From the IMG/VR virus record IMGVR_UViG_3300032083_001462, positions 1 to 31,636 of that record: a DNA stretch of 31,636 nt; one strand, written 5' to 3'. This document shows, in pieces, positions 8,758-16,688 of the stretch (position 1 is the stretch's first letter; each line of letters opens with the position of its first letter). This stretch comes from a virus. The position numbers were made by a program, and so were the translations under genes. The notes below the pieces were generated by a model that was not told where the DNA came from, ran no database searches, and saw only the letters and a program-made list of their open reading frames with translations.

Positions 8758-9208
8758 CGGGGCGCTCCAGCACGCCCCCACCGGGCGGATTGAGCCGCAC
8801 CGACTCCGTGTAGCGCGTGTCGAACGCCGGACGCTGCCCGCTCCGGTCCCGCGTCGGGTCCAGCGCGCTATCGCTGTCCGGCATGATCCGGTTCCGACCC
8901 GTCACCTTCGCCACGCGATCCGCCACCGCCTCGGCGCGCGCACGGACCTCCTTGCCCATCGCCGCACCGCCGCTGCCCCATTCCAGCAGCAACGCCTCCA
9001 TCAGCAGCACGGCGACCCGGACGTGGTTCACGTTCGACGTGTCCAGCGTCGTGCCGCACAACGTCTGGAACTCCTGCGTCGCGTCCGTCGCCGCCTGCGC
9101 CAACTTCGTCGCGTCGTAGGACGACGCCACCTGATTGTCAGGCAGCGTCAGCGCACGGACCCGCGCATCCGAGTACCGCGCCAGAAACTCGGTCGTCAGC
9201 GCCGCCAT
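8750..9208 (-). CDS. Head-tail connector-like protein
   Basis: A 152-residue, mostly helical protein. The N-terminus (LTTEFLARYSDARVRALTLPD, read in short segments) followed by Ala-rich helices and HVRVAVLLMEALLLEW resembles the architecture of head-tail connector proteins such as Mu gp36 (DUF1320), in which an N-terminal helical bundle lines the neck. The C-terminal third is polar and probably disordered. It sits directly upstream of the gpG-like gene, the expected place for a neck component. The resemblance is one of layout rather than a clear signature. Confidence 0.5.
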   Translation of the reverse strand: MAALTTEFLARYSDARVRALTLPDNQVASSYDATKLAQAATDATQEFQTLCGTTLDTSNVNHVRVAVLLMEALLLEWGSGGAAMGKEVRARAEAVADRVAKVTGRNRIMPDSDSALDPTRDRSGQRPAFDTRYTESVRLNPPGGGVLERPDV

Positions 9209-9211
9209 GGA

Positions 9212-10531
9212 TCACGGGTCCGACACAGTAGGAGTGCCCGTCGTGCTGGGCAGGTAGAAGCTGGGGAACGCCCATTGGAGCCAGTACTGCAACTTGGCGT
9301 CCGCTGCCGCGCCGCCCGTGTCCGTGAACGTGTAGGCGTCGTCCAGCGCCCACGCCGTAGCGCCACCACGCACAAACCACCACGTCCCGTCGAACGCATC
9401 GAACGGCGCGAACAGGATGTCCCCAGCCAGGAACGTCCCCGTCGCCAGAGACGCCACGCTGATCCCGATGTCCAGGTTGGCCTCGTCAACGTACTTCGGC
9501 CAGTTCTTCTGCCCGATGGTCATGGCGAGCTCGGTCCAGGTCGTGTTCGTCAGCGACCCGAGCGCCTGCGTCACCGTCTGCGAGCCGAACGAGAGCGTCA
9601 CCGTCCCCGTCGCGCTCGCCTGCCGGTACAGCATCACCCGCAGGAAGTACGGCACGCTCGGGTCCAGACTGAACCCCGCGTCCGCGATCTTCTGCGTGAT
9701 CCCATCATCCGCCGTGAACTTGATCGACTGCGGCGTAGGCCCGCCCGTCGTGTTCTCGCTGGAGCCGGGGAACCCACGGAACACCGTGGAATCCGCCGTC
9801 ACGTTGCTCGCGCTGCTCGTCACCGTCCAGCCGGGGAACTTCGTGACCGTCGTCCCGCCCGAGTTGTAGTCCGCGAACGCGCAGTTCCGCAGCAGCGACC
9901 CGCCCGGACCCGTGCCCGCGTGGTGGCTGTAGAGCGTCCTGCGGAGCCCGGAGCCGTGAGAAGCCGACGCCAGCGTGTCGATGCTGGCCGACGTTCCGCG
10001 CAGCTCGAACAACTCCTCGTGCCGCCGCGCGCCCGTGCTGCCATCCTGGAGGCACTTGAGCGTCTTGACCTCGGGCGTGCAGGACTCCAGCCGGTAGTTG
10101 TTCTCGTCCACCGTCAAGCGCGAGATGGAACCCGTGCCCACGGGCGACCCGACCGCCGACGCGGCACCGTGCGTGAAGTTTCGGCTCTTGAGCGTCCGCG
10201 TGTTCGCGTGCCAGTAGACGTACAGGTCCCGCAGGCACCGCTGCACGTCCCCACGCCACGCACCCGGCGAGCCGATGAACTTGCCGTACTCCAGCACGAT
10301 CGGCGTCAACATCTCGGCCAGGATGTCGCGCGTGATCACACCGGCAAGGCGCGCACGCCACGTCGCCACCGACGCCGCGCCCTGCGACGCGATGTAGTCG
10401 CCCTCCATCGCCTGCTGCGCCGTGTCGATGTTGCCGACGAGCGTGCCGTCCGCGTTGCTGCGGAAGTTCTCCACCGAGGCCACCACGGCCTTCCAGTAGG
10501 CTTCGATCTCGGCCTGGGACGGCGTGGCCAT
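9212..10531 (-). CDS. Structural protein with beta-sandwich-like C-terminal half
   Basis: A 439-residue protein with its ATG two codons after the upstream stop. Residues 1-110 are helical (EAYWKAVVASVENF, then RDILAEMLTPIVLEYGKF). From about residue 225 on, the sequence is beta-rich, with PGWTVTSSASNVTADSTVF, FLRVMLYRQASATGTVTLSF and DANLDIGISVASL-type strands, which is the pattern of a jelly-roll or carbohydrate-binding-like fold. No catalytic residues were found. It lies between a capsid-proximal gene and the connector candidate, so it may be a head decoration, head fibre or neck appendage. The family is not recognised and the fold call is an inference. Confidence 0.6.
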   Translation of the reverse strand: MATPSQAEIEAYWKAVVASVENFRSNADGTLVGNIDTAQQAMEGDYIASQGAASVATWRARLAGVITRDILAEMLTPIVLEYGKFIGSPGAWRGDVQRCLRDLYVYWHANTRTLKSRNFTHGAASAVGSPVGTGSISRLTVDENNYRLESCTPEVKTLKCLQDGSTGARRHEELFELRGTSASIDTLASASHGSGLRRTLYSHHAGTGPGGSLLRNCAFADYNSGGTTVTKFPGWTVTSSASNVTADSTVFRGFPGSSENTTGGPTPQSIKFTADDGITQKIADAGFSLDPSVPYFLRVMLYRQASATGTVTLSFGSQTVTQALGSLTNTTWTELAMTIGQKNWPKYVDEANLDIGISVASLATGTFLAGDILFAPFDAFDGTWWFVRGGATAWALDDAYTFTDTGGAAADAKLQYWLQWAFPSFYLPSTTGTPTVSDP

Positions 10532-10538
10532 CAGGTCC

Positions 10539-11039
10539 TCACTTCGGCGGGAGCACCGTGGGGGGGCGGCTGCCGCGACCGTGCTTCATCCGCTCGGCCG
10601 CAGGCAGCACGAACAGGTACCGGCCGATCGGCTCCTCCCCGCGCACGCGCTGGTAGCCGGCCGAGCCGATGCGCGCCACACGGCCACGCTTCCGGCCACG
10701 CTCCAGCACCGAACCCGTCTGCGGGTCGATCTTGTCCGGGAGGTTGATCACCGAGCACACCCGGCGCTCGATGCCCTCCGCGATCTTCGCCATGTCCTCG
10801 GCCGTGATCGTCACCAGCAGGCCGACGCTGTAGTCCACCTGCGTCATGCCGGAACGCGGGTCGTCCTTCGGCTGACCCATCTCGTCCCGCACGATTGCGA
10901 ACGAGTCGCGCTGGAACGTGAACCCGCCGATCTTCTCGCTGAAGAACGGCGCGTCCTCGGTGACGCCGATCCAGAACTGCTCGCCCTCCGGGTCCTTGAC
11001 CTGGGGGAGAGTCACCTTCACAGGAGCCATCGTCGCCAT
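10539..11039 (-). CDS. Capsid-proximal structural protein of unknown family
   Basis: A 166-residue protein. The start at 11039 is preceded by GGAGG (11044-11048, reverse strand) at 4 nt; a second ATG three codons later (11030) is also possible, with a longer spacing. The N-terminal two thirds mix strands and helices (VGLLVTITAEDMAKIAEGIE). The last 60 residues are basic and Pro-rich, suggesting a disordered tail that may contact DNA or another virion protein. It is the first gene after the major capsid gene and has its own strong ribosome binding site rather than a coupled start, so it may be made in large amounts. No family is recognised. Confidence 0.6.
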   Translation of the reverse strand: MATMAPVKVTLPQVKDPEGEQFWIGVTEDAPFFSEKIGGFTFQRDSFAIVRDEMGQPKDDPRSGMTQVDYSVGLLVTITAEDMAKIAEGIERRVCSVINLPDKIDPQTGSVLERGRKRGRVARIGSAGYQRVRGEEPIGRYLFVLPAAERMKHGRGSRPPTVLPPK

Positions 11040-11098
11040 GTGTCCTCCGCAGCCTTTCGGCCTTACCGGACCCGGGCAGGCACCAGCGCCGACCCGGC

Positions 11099-12148
11099 TT
11101 AGTTGTTCACCATCAGCGCGCCGTAGGGCACGTTCACGCCCATCGTCCCGCGCTTGTCCCACAGGATCGCCTCCTCCTTGGTGAGGATGGCGTGACGGTC
11201 GCCCGTCTCGGCCGTGAGGATGCGCTCCTCGATGCCCTGGCGGTCCTGCCAGAACAGCGGCTTGACGTTCGCGCCCTTGAGGAAGACGTACCAGTCCGAC
11301 GTGTCGGTCAGGTACGGGTTGGGGAACAGAGTCACGTTGTCACCGGCCGCGAGCACCGGGTTGTTCGTGCCGGCCGCCGCCACGTTCGACGCGGCAGCAG
11401 CGGTCGCACCCGTCGCCGTGATCGTCGCCAGCGTCACCTCGGCGCGGAAGGCGCGCTTCATCACCTCCGTCAGCGCCGGGGGGTACATCACCACGAACCC
11501 CTCGACGAACGTGCCGGGGTCGATCAGCGGCTGGCTCTCCGTGTCCTTGAAGTTCAGGAACCGGGCCTGCGCGGCGTAGAAGTCCTTGATGATCTGCGAC
11601 TCGTTCGCCACGCCGCTGCCGCTGATGATGTTGCCGCCCGACACGCCGAAGCGGTTGGCGCCGGCGCCGTCCGTCGCGTTGAACAGGTCCGCACCGTCCG
11701 GGCTGTTCGGGATCGTGTCCAGCAGGTCGAAGTCGGTGGCGCCCTCAATCACCTGCGCCGCCACTCGCATCTCGAGCGTCGCCCAGCGCGAGGCCGTCTC
11801 CTTCACGTCGCCCATCAGGCTCTTGGTCACGTCGTCCGCGACCTGGTTGCGGTTCCAGCCCACACCGCTCGTCCAGTCCTTGTTGACGACGGTGTAGCGG
11901 ATGCGCTTGAAGCCCTTGGTGCCACGCGTGGTCCCCGAGGGCCAGCGCACCGGGTACGGGCGCGACTCGCTGTAGAAGTAGGACTCCAGCTCCATGCCGC
12001 TGGGCACGATGTCCATGAACATCGGCAGCAGGCCGCGCCAGTACTCCATCTTCAGGTCGTAGGTCTGGCGGAAGGCCGCGTTCAGACCCAGCGCGACGCC
12101 AGCACCGCCCTGGAGGGTGACGCCGGTCTGTACGAGAGAGACGCTCAT
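11099..12148 (-). CDS. Major capsid protein, Mu gpT-like
   Basis: A 349-residue protein. It follows the protease/scaffold and decoration-like genes, as gpT does in Mu-like phages. The C-terminal part carries the segment DWYVFLKGANVKPLFWQ near residues 283-299, typical of the gpT family, where strands close the capsid subunit. The N-terminal region (MEYWRGLLPMFMDIVPSG) and the middle (MRVAAQVIEGATDFDLLDTI) also fit the HK97-fold layout. Residues 245-270 are Ala/Thr-rich and probably an exposed loop. A strong AAGGAG ribosome binding site (12157-12162) lies 8 nt upstream, fitting high expression. An N-terminal cleavage site is not evident. Confidence 0.85.
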   Translation of the reverse strand: MSVSLVQTGVTLQGGAGVALGLNAAFRQTYDLKMEYWRGLLPMFMDIVPSGMELESYFYSESRPYPVRWPSGTTRGTKGFKRIRYTVVNKDWTSGVGWNRNQVADDVTKSLMGDVKETASRWATLEMRVAAQVIEGATDFDLLDTIPNSPDGADLFNATDGAGANRFGVSGGNIISGSGVANESQIIKDFYAAQARFLNFKDTESQPLIDPGTFVEGFVVMYPPALTEVMKRAFRAEVTLATITATGATAAAASNVAAAGTNNPVLAAGDNVTLFPNPYLTDTSDWYVFLKGANVKPLFWQDRQGIEERILTAETGDRHAILTKEEAILWDKRGTMGVNVPYGALMVNN

Positions 12149-12156
12149 GTTCGCTG

Positions 12157-12162
12157 CTCCTT
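12157..12162 (-). promoter_or_regulatory. Strong ribosome binding site of the major capsid gene
   Basis: On the reverse strand this reads AAGGAG, 8 nt before the capsid ATG at 12148. Most genes in this operon instead start inside the previous stop codon with weak or no separate site. An independent strong site here is consistent with the capsid protein being made in excess. Confidence 0.8.
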
Positions 12163-12174
12163 GCTAGTCCAGGG

Positions 12175-13050
12175 TCACAGGCCGGGACCGCGCTCGATGA
12201 GCGCGTAGAAGTTGAACCGACCCGTGGTGCGGGTCGTGGCCACCGAGGCAGCCTCGATGCTCAGGTTGTCACCCTCGCTGAACACGTTGTTCGCCGTGAT
12301 CGCGGCGCTCGCCACCACCTGGCCCTTCGTGGGCGTCGCGGCGGTCGAGAGCACGATGGTCGTGGGCGTGGTCGGCCCCACGTCCGTCGTCCCGATCTCC
12401 ATGTTCAGCGTGGCCGAGCCCGAGGTGCCCGTCAGGGCGATGTCGATGACGGCGAAGAACTTGACGATCTTGCCGCTGTAGGGCGCGGGGAAGTTCGTCA
12501 GGATGTCGCCGTTGGCGATGCTCACCCAGTCGAACGAGCCCAGGCTCAGCAGCGTGCGACCCGCACCGCCCGCCACCAGCGCGCGCAGCACCGGCACCGG
12601 GTAGCAGAACACGTCGCCCTCGCTCGTCGCACGGTACGCGCACACCTCGCCCACCAGCGCGCCGCCCACCGTGGGGCGCGTCACCGTGAAGGTGTCGTCG
12701 TCCGTCAGGTAGACGTAGGCGCCGATCTGCGTGATGGCCGAGAGGCCCGTGATCGCGGTCTTCTCGACCACGAACCCGTCCAGCGCGGCGCTCACCATGT
12801 TGTTGGCCGTCGCGTCGCCCACGACGCTGTTCTGGCCCTGCGAGGTGCCCGAGCCGCCGCCGCCCTGCGACAGACCGTAGGGGATCAGGCCGGCGGCATC
12901 GTTGAACGGCACCAGACGGCCGGGGCTCGAGGCCGAGGCGCCGCCAAGAGCGAGGAACCCGCCCTGGTAGATCGTGCTGCCGCTCGCCACCTGCTGGGCG
13001 ATGCGCTGCCACTCGCGCAGCCGACGGACCTTGTTGTCGCTGAGAGCCAT
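12175..13050 (-). CDS. Capsid decoration-like protein
   Basis: A 291-residue protein between the protease/scaffold and major capsid genes, with an AGGAA-type ribosome site before its ATG. Residues 1-25 are basic and helical. From 26 to about 155 the pattern IYQGGFLALGG, GRLVPFNDAAGLIPYGL and GGALVGEVCAYRA resembles small decoration proteins of the DUF2190 type, which bind the outside of the capsid lattice. The C-terminal half (160-291) is a second beta-rich domain (LNMEIGTTDVGPTTPTTIVL), perhaps forming surface knobs. The combined length exceeds that of a simple decoration protein, so it may be a two-domain version. The role is inferred from position and pattern. Confidence 0.6.
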   Translation of the reverse strand: MALSDNKVRRLREWQRIAQQVASGSTIYQGGFLALGGASASSPGRLVPFNDAAGLIPYGLSQGGGGSGTSQGQNSVVGDATANNMVSAALDGFVVEKTAITGLSAITQIGAYVYLTDDDTFTVTRPTVGGALVGEVCAYRATSEGDVFCYPVPVLRALVAGGAGRTLLSLGSFDWVSIANGDILTNFPAPYSGKIVKFFAVIDIALTGTSGSATLNMEIGTTDVGPTTPTTIVLSTAATPTKGQVVASAAITANNVFSEGDNLSIEAASVATTRTTGRFNFYALIERGPGL

Positions 13051-13061
13051 GGGTCAGTTCC

Positions 13062-13550
13062 TCACTTGCCGGCCAGAGCACCGAAGTGCTTGGCGTTGAA
13101 CTTGTGGTAGGCGTCGAACGGGACGCCGCCGCTGTTGGCCTTCCATGCCGCGAAGCACCGCAGCGCCACCGCGCCGTCCTCCGGCGTCTTGCAGCCCAGC
13201 GCCGCCACCTCTGCCGGGTACAGCTCGGAGTCGGCCTCGGGCAGCGACGCATCCGACGCGCCCGAACGCCCGCGCTTGGGCGCGATCTTCTTCGTGTGCG
13301 CCGAGAAGATGGCGAGCGTCTTCTCCCACGCATCGCCCGCCTCGGTCACCACGCCACGGATCACCGCCTCGGGCTCCCCGCCGATGTTGTAGTCGGCGAG
13401 GTCCTTCACCGCCGCGAAGATCGCGCGCTCGCGCTTCTGCTCGGCCTCGAAGGCGTCCATCCGCCCCTTGAGCGCCGCGTTCTCGGCGGCGAACTTCGCC
13501 AGCGCCTCGGCGTCCACCGGGCCCGCCACCTTGCTGTTGTCTGCGCTCAT
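13062..13550 (-). CDS. Probable scaffold protein from an internal in-frame start
   Basis: Inside the protease/scaffold gene, the ATG at 13550 (protein begins MSADNSKVAG) is preceded by AAGGAG at 13560-13565 with 9 nt spacing, one of the best ribosome binding sites in the window. Starting here gives a 162-residue product in the same frame, containing only the coiled-coil and C-terminal scaffold part without the protease. Mu does the same: gene Z is an internal in-frame start within gene I, giving a scaffold in excess over the protease. An ATG at 13556 lies only 3 nt from the site and is less well placed. This start is inferred from sequence. Confidence 0.6.
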   Translation of the reverse strand: MSADNSKVAGPVDAEALAKFAAENAALKGRMDAFEAEQKRERAIFAAVKDLADYNIGGEPEAVIRGVVTEAGDAWEKTLAIFSAHTKKIAPKRGRSGASDASLPEADSELYPAEVAALGCKTPEDGAVALRCFAAWKANSGGVPFDAYHKFNAKHFGALAGK

Positions 13551-14495
13551 GTTCATCGGCTCCTTGCCGTTGGCCGGCGGCTTGCTCTTGCCGTCCGGCT
13601 CCGAAGTGTCGTCGCTGGGACGAACGCCCTTGTCCTCACCACCGTCCTCGGCGTCGTCCTCGTCGTCCTGCTCGTCGTGATCGTCCTCAGGAGGGCGCAT
13701 CGCGCCCTTGAGCGCGGCGAGCTTCTCCTCCAGCAGACGGATCACGGCGGGCACGTCCTGAAGCGGAACGGCGGTCGCGGCGAGGTCGCTGATCTTCTGA
13801 ACCGCCTCGCTCATGCCGGCGGCAGCCCTCGGCGCGGGCGCGTCCTCGGCCTTGGGCGGCGCCGGGGGAGCCTCGCCATCAGGCTTGGACTCGTCCGGCG
13901 CGTCCTTGGCGAACTTGCGCTTCCGCATCGGGGCCTCGCTGAAGATCAGGCAGCGGTCGCCGAACGAGGCGAACGCCACCACGGGCGCCAGACTTGCATC
14001 GGCAGCAACCGGCGTCACCTCTGCCTCTGTGGCACCTGTCACACCGCCGCCGCTCTTGGCGAAGGTCATGGGCATCTGGAGATAGGGCGCGTTGTCCAGC
14101 AGCGCGACCGACTCCACCTCGGGCTCGCCGCGACCCGGGCGCACCACCTCGGCGCTGCGGTACGGCAGACGCTTGGCGCTCACCTCACGCCACGCACGAT
14201 CGTTCAGCGTCAGGTCAGCGAAGATCGCGCGCCGACCACGGAAGCGGCCGACGCGCGTGGCGCGGAACCAACCCGCGCCCTCGGGCTCGGGGTTGTCCTT
14301 GCGCCGATGCCCGATCGTCAGCGGCGGCAGATGCCCGTCACGCTCCCACTCGCGCAGACGGTCGAACGCAGCCCCGATCCACTCGGCGCTGTACTCGTCA
14401 CCGTCCCGCTCGCATTCGTAGAACACCGGCACGTCGAGCATCGTCCGCGTGCCGTCAGCGTTCTCCACCACGTCGAAGCCGTCGTGCTGGAGCAT
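13062..14495 (-). CDS. Capsid maturation protease fused to scaffold, Mu gpI-like
   Basis: A 477-residue protein starting at an ATG that shares one base with the upstream stop (TGATG). Residues 35-145 (AEWIGAAFDRLREWERDG, LPPLTIGH, AIFADLTLN, KRLPYRSAEV, ALLDNAPYLQMP) match the Mu gpI-type protease region, in which the protease cleaves scaffold and itself during head maturation. Residues 190-310 are a low-complexity linker with a long acidic tract. Residues 316-477 hold a helical segment (AEALAKFAAENAALKGRMDAF minus the first residue) typical of scaffolds, and a C-terminal domain that could bind the capsid. Location directly before the decoration and capsid genes is the usual one. Confidence 0.8.
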   Translation of the reverse strand: MLQHDGFDVVENADGTRTMLDVPVFYECERDGDEYSAEWIGAAFDRLREWERDGHLPPLTIGHRRKDNPEPEGAGWFRATRVGRFRGRRAIFADLTLNDRAWREVSAKRLPYRSAEVVRPGRGEPEVESVALLDNAPYLQMPMTFAKSGGGVTGATEAEVTPVAADASLAPVVAFASFGDRCLIFSEAPMRKRKFAKDAPDESKPDGEAPPAPPKAEDAPAPRAAAGMSEAVQKISDLAATAVPLQDVPAVIRLLEEKLAALKGAMRPPEDDHDEQDDEDDAEDGGEDKGVRPSDDTSEPDGKSKPPANGKEPMNMSADNSKVAGPVDAEALAKFAAENAALKGRMDAFEAEQKRERAIFAAVKDLADYNIGGEPEAVIRGVVTEAGDAWEKTLAIFSAHTKKIAPKRGRSGASDASLPEADSELYPAEVAALGCKTPEDGAVALRCFAAWKANSGGVPFDAYHKFNAKHFGALAGK

Positions 14496-15178
14496 CAGAA
14501 GTACTCCGTCACGATGATGAGCCCGCCGGACCCGTCACCGCCGGCACGGTCCGTCGCGTCCGTCGTGAACGCACCCGAGCCGCCAGCGCCGTAGCCGGCC
14601 GCGTTGACCCCGGCGCCGACCGCGACAGGCCCAAGACCGCCACGCCCGTACGGGCTCGATCCGCCGTTCCCACCGAAACCCACCGTGATCGAGACGTGAC
14701 CGCCCGGAGAGCCCGGAGCGCCAGCCCCGTTCACGTCGCCGCCAGAACCAGCAGCACCGCCAGCACCGCCAGCGACCAGCGCGGCGCCCGTCGCGCTCGC
14801 CTGGTTCGGGCCGCCGCTTCCGCCCTTGGCCGTGATCAGCGTCCCGCCAGCGCCGAACGTCGTGTCACCGCCCGCCGTCCCGTCGTTCGGGCCTGCGGTC
14901 CCGCCAGCACCGCCGGCACCGACCGCGTACGCCTCCGACGCACCCAGCGACGAGCGGTACTTGACCACCACCCCGCCAGCGCCACCGCCACCGGACCCGG
15001 CCGCCTGCGAGTTGTTCCCGTCCACCCCGCCGCCGCCACCGCCGGCGCCGACGCACACGATCTGCGCCGCACGAGCCCCCGAGGTGTAGGTGTGCGTGCC
15101 CGAGCCGCTGGTGTAGACCGTGACCTTCGTCGCCGCAGGCTGCGACGCAGACCCGGAACCCTGCGGAGCGAACGTCAC
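14495..15178 (-). CDS. Glycine-rich fibre-like protein
   Basis: A 227-residue protein with GTG start overlapping the previous stop (GTGA). After a short N-terminal part (KVTVYTSGSGTHTYTSGA) nearly all of it is Gly/Ala-rich with GGxGG clusters and a final LIIVTEY strand. This is the pattern of phage glycine-rich domains seen at tail-fibre tips and other receptor-contact proteins, where Gly-rich motifs form polyglycine-II type bundles. Here it lies between MuF and the protease gene in the head cluster rather than with tail fibres, so it may be a head appendage. No other enzymatic motif is present. Confidence 0.65.
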   Translation of the reverse strand: MTFAPQGSGSASQPAATKVTVYTSGSGTHTYTSGARAAQIVCVGAGGGGGGVDGNNSQAAGSGGGGAGGVVVKYRSSLGASEAYAVGAGGAGGTAGPNDGTAGGDTTFGAGGTLITAKGGSGGPNQASATGAALVAGGAGGAAGSGGDVNGAGAPGSPGGHVSITVGFGGNGGSSPYGRGGLGPVAVGAGVNAAGYGAGGSGAFTTDATDRAGGDGSGGLIIVTEYF

Positions 15179-15513
15179 AGCGCCGCCCCCTCGATCTCCC
15201 AGATCAGCAGGTAGTCGATCACGCTCGCGCCGCCCACGTTCTGGAGGTTGTAGGTGCGCGCGCTGGAGCACGGCACGTCGAACACGTAGAGCTGGTTCGC
15301 GGTCAGAGCCGTGCCGCCGTTGAGCCCGATCACCGTGCCCGTGTCGTCCACGAGCTTGATCGCGCGCCCCGTCGCCAGCACCACCGCGATACGCGCCGCC
15401 CGACCGCCCCCGCACGCGAAGTCCGTGGCGAGCCAGTCGGTGTCCGCGTCCTTCGACGCGATGCCTGCCGTGTGGTCGATGATCTGCCGGGGGCCGGGCG
15501 CGTACATGACCAC
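15175..15513 (-). CDS. Small beta-rich protein of unknown function
   Basis: A 112-residue protein starting at ATG 15513, with a second ATG two codons later (15507). It starts 12 bp after the upstream HTH gene, so it is not overlapped by it. Hydrophobic strands such as RIAVVLATGRAIKLVDD, QLYVFDVPC and VIDYLLIWEIE suggest a compact beta fold. Its stop overlaps the start of the glycine-rich gene (GTGA), so the two are probably translated together and may act together, for instance as anchor and fibre. The family is not recognised. Confidence 0.55.
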   Translation of the reverse strand: MVMYAPGPRQIIDHTAGIASKDADTDWLATDFACGGGRAARIAVVLATGRAIKLVDDTGTVIGLNGGTALTANQLYVFDVPCSSARTYNLQNVGGASVIDYLLIWEIEGAAL

Positions 15514-15525
15514 GAACCTAGCGAC

Positions 15526-15741
15526 TCATCGACGCGCGTTCCCCTGGCTCGGCGTGGCACTTGTCACGTTCAGACGTTCCAGCGCCACCACCAGCGCACG
15601 CCGCGCCACAGGCGACGGGTCATGGTGCTCGTTCACCCACCGGCTCACCGTCTCCCGGCGCACCCCTGCCTCGAAGGCGAGCCGCTTGGCCCCATGCTCG
15701 CGCACGGCGCGCACGATGTCGTCTCGAAGATCGTCGGTCAC
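15526..15741 (-). CDS. Small Cro/XRE-like helix-turn-helix protein
   Basis: A 71-residue protein with GTG start overlapping the MuF stop (GTGA). Residues 18-58 (AKRLAFEAGVRRETVSRWVN, then PVARRALVVALERL) show the helix-turn-helix of the Cro/C1 (XRE) type: a first helix, an AFEAGV turn, a recognition helix ending SRW, and two closing helices. It probably binds DNA as a dimer. Unusually it is embedded in the head assembly operon, so it would be made late, and could switch off early genes or autoregulate. Its target is unknown; the repeats at 22116-22442 or at 26909 and 27022 are candidates by inference only. Confidence 0.7.
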   Translation of the reverse strand: MTDDLRDDIVRAVREHGAKRLAFEAGVRRETVSRWVNEHHDPSPVARRALVVALERLNVTSATPSQGNARR

Positions 15742-16688
15742 GGCGACAACCTCAGCCCGCGCCGGTGGCCGAAGCCCGGCGCCGCCGTCACGTCCGGGTT
15801 CGGCACCCGGGGCACCACGCGCCCGTCCTTGAACAGACCCATCCGCTTGAGCGTCGCGTAGTCCACGAACCGCACGCTCGAACGGCAGTTGTGATGCATC
15901 GGAGGGACACGCCCGAGCCGTTCCAGGTCGCCCGGCGTCCCCACCGTCCCGTCGCACGCCTTGCAGATCGGCGTGGTGTCCGAGTCCGTCACCGCGTCGA
16001 ACGCCAGCGCCCCGATCACGCTCTGCACGTCCGGGTCATTCATCTGCTCGAACACGCCAGCCGTGTAGGCCGTGTTCAGGTTGTTCCGCCAGACCGTGTT
16101 GGCGTAGGAGCGCGTCCAAGGCCCCATCTCGGCCACAACCTGCTGCGTCGTCAGCGACGGCACCCCGCGCCGCATCGCGTCCGCGAGAACCGCCTGCACC
16201 CGCGCCACCGTCTCCTGCTCGGCCGCCCGCGCAAGGCTGAACCCGCCCTCGGCGTAGATCCTGCCCATCCGCTCCGCGACCGTACCCTCGCCCGGAATCG
16301 AGCCCAGCAACCTCGGCTGGCGCAGTTCCAGGTTCGCCATCGCCTCGGGGAAGTCGATCTTCGGGATGCCCGGACCATCTGGCACCAGCGGCCCGCCAGC
16401 ACCGGCAGGCGGCGCCACCGGTGGCGCGGGCGGCGTCGGCGTGAACGGCGTGGACGGCGCGGGCGTTGACACGTTCGCCCCGAGCGCCTTGCTCGCCAGC
16501 AGCACCCGGCGCCGACCCAGCAGGTCCCCCGCCGCCAGCAGCGTCGTGACGTAGCCGAACAGGTCCGCGAACGCCGAATCCCTGCCACGCCCCGTGACGT
16601 GCGCGGCAGCGACGCCCAGCAGGGCGAGCGTGAGGCGCCGCGCGTCACGGCGAAGCAGGTTGTCGATCTCGTTCGCGGGCGTCATCAT
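15738..16688 (-). CDS. MuF-type minor head protein
   Basis: A 316-residue protein; ATG at 16688 overlaps the previous stop (ATGA), and a second ATG follows directly. Residues 1-70 are helical, 72-100 a Pro/Ala-rich linker, and 195-275 hold the MuF core: SYANTVWRNNLNTAYTAG, TTPICKACDG and PPMHHNCRSSVRFVD. The paired Cys (242, 245) with His266 and Cys268 could form a metal site, as in the family. MuF proteins (Mu gpF, SPP1 gp7) are minor head proteins that associate with the portal and may be injected. No toxin-like extension was seen beyond the core. Confidence 0.85.
   Translation of the reverse strand: MMTPANEIDNLLRRDARRLTLALLGVAAAHVTGRGRDSAFADLFGYVTTLLAAGDLLGRRRVLLASKALGANVSTPAPSTPFTPTPPAPPVAPPAGAGGPLVPDGPGIPKIDFPEAMANLELRQPRLLGSIPGEGTVAERMGRIYAEGGFSLARAAEQETVARVQAVLADAMRRGVPSLTTQQVVAEMGPWTRSYANTVWRNNLNTAYTAGVFEQMNDPDVQSVIGALAFDAVTDSDTTPICKACDGTVGTPGDLERLGRVPPMHHNCRSSVRFVDYATLKRMGLFKDGRVVPRVPNPDVTAAPGFGHRRGLRLSP

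Noticed and set aside
13086-14594. Forward-strand open frame of 502 codons
   Set aside because: It is opposite the protease/scaffold gene and is a GC-driven shadow; the reverse frame has family motifs and correct gene order.
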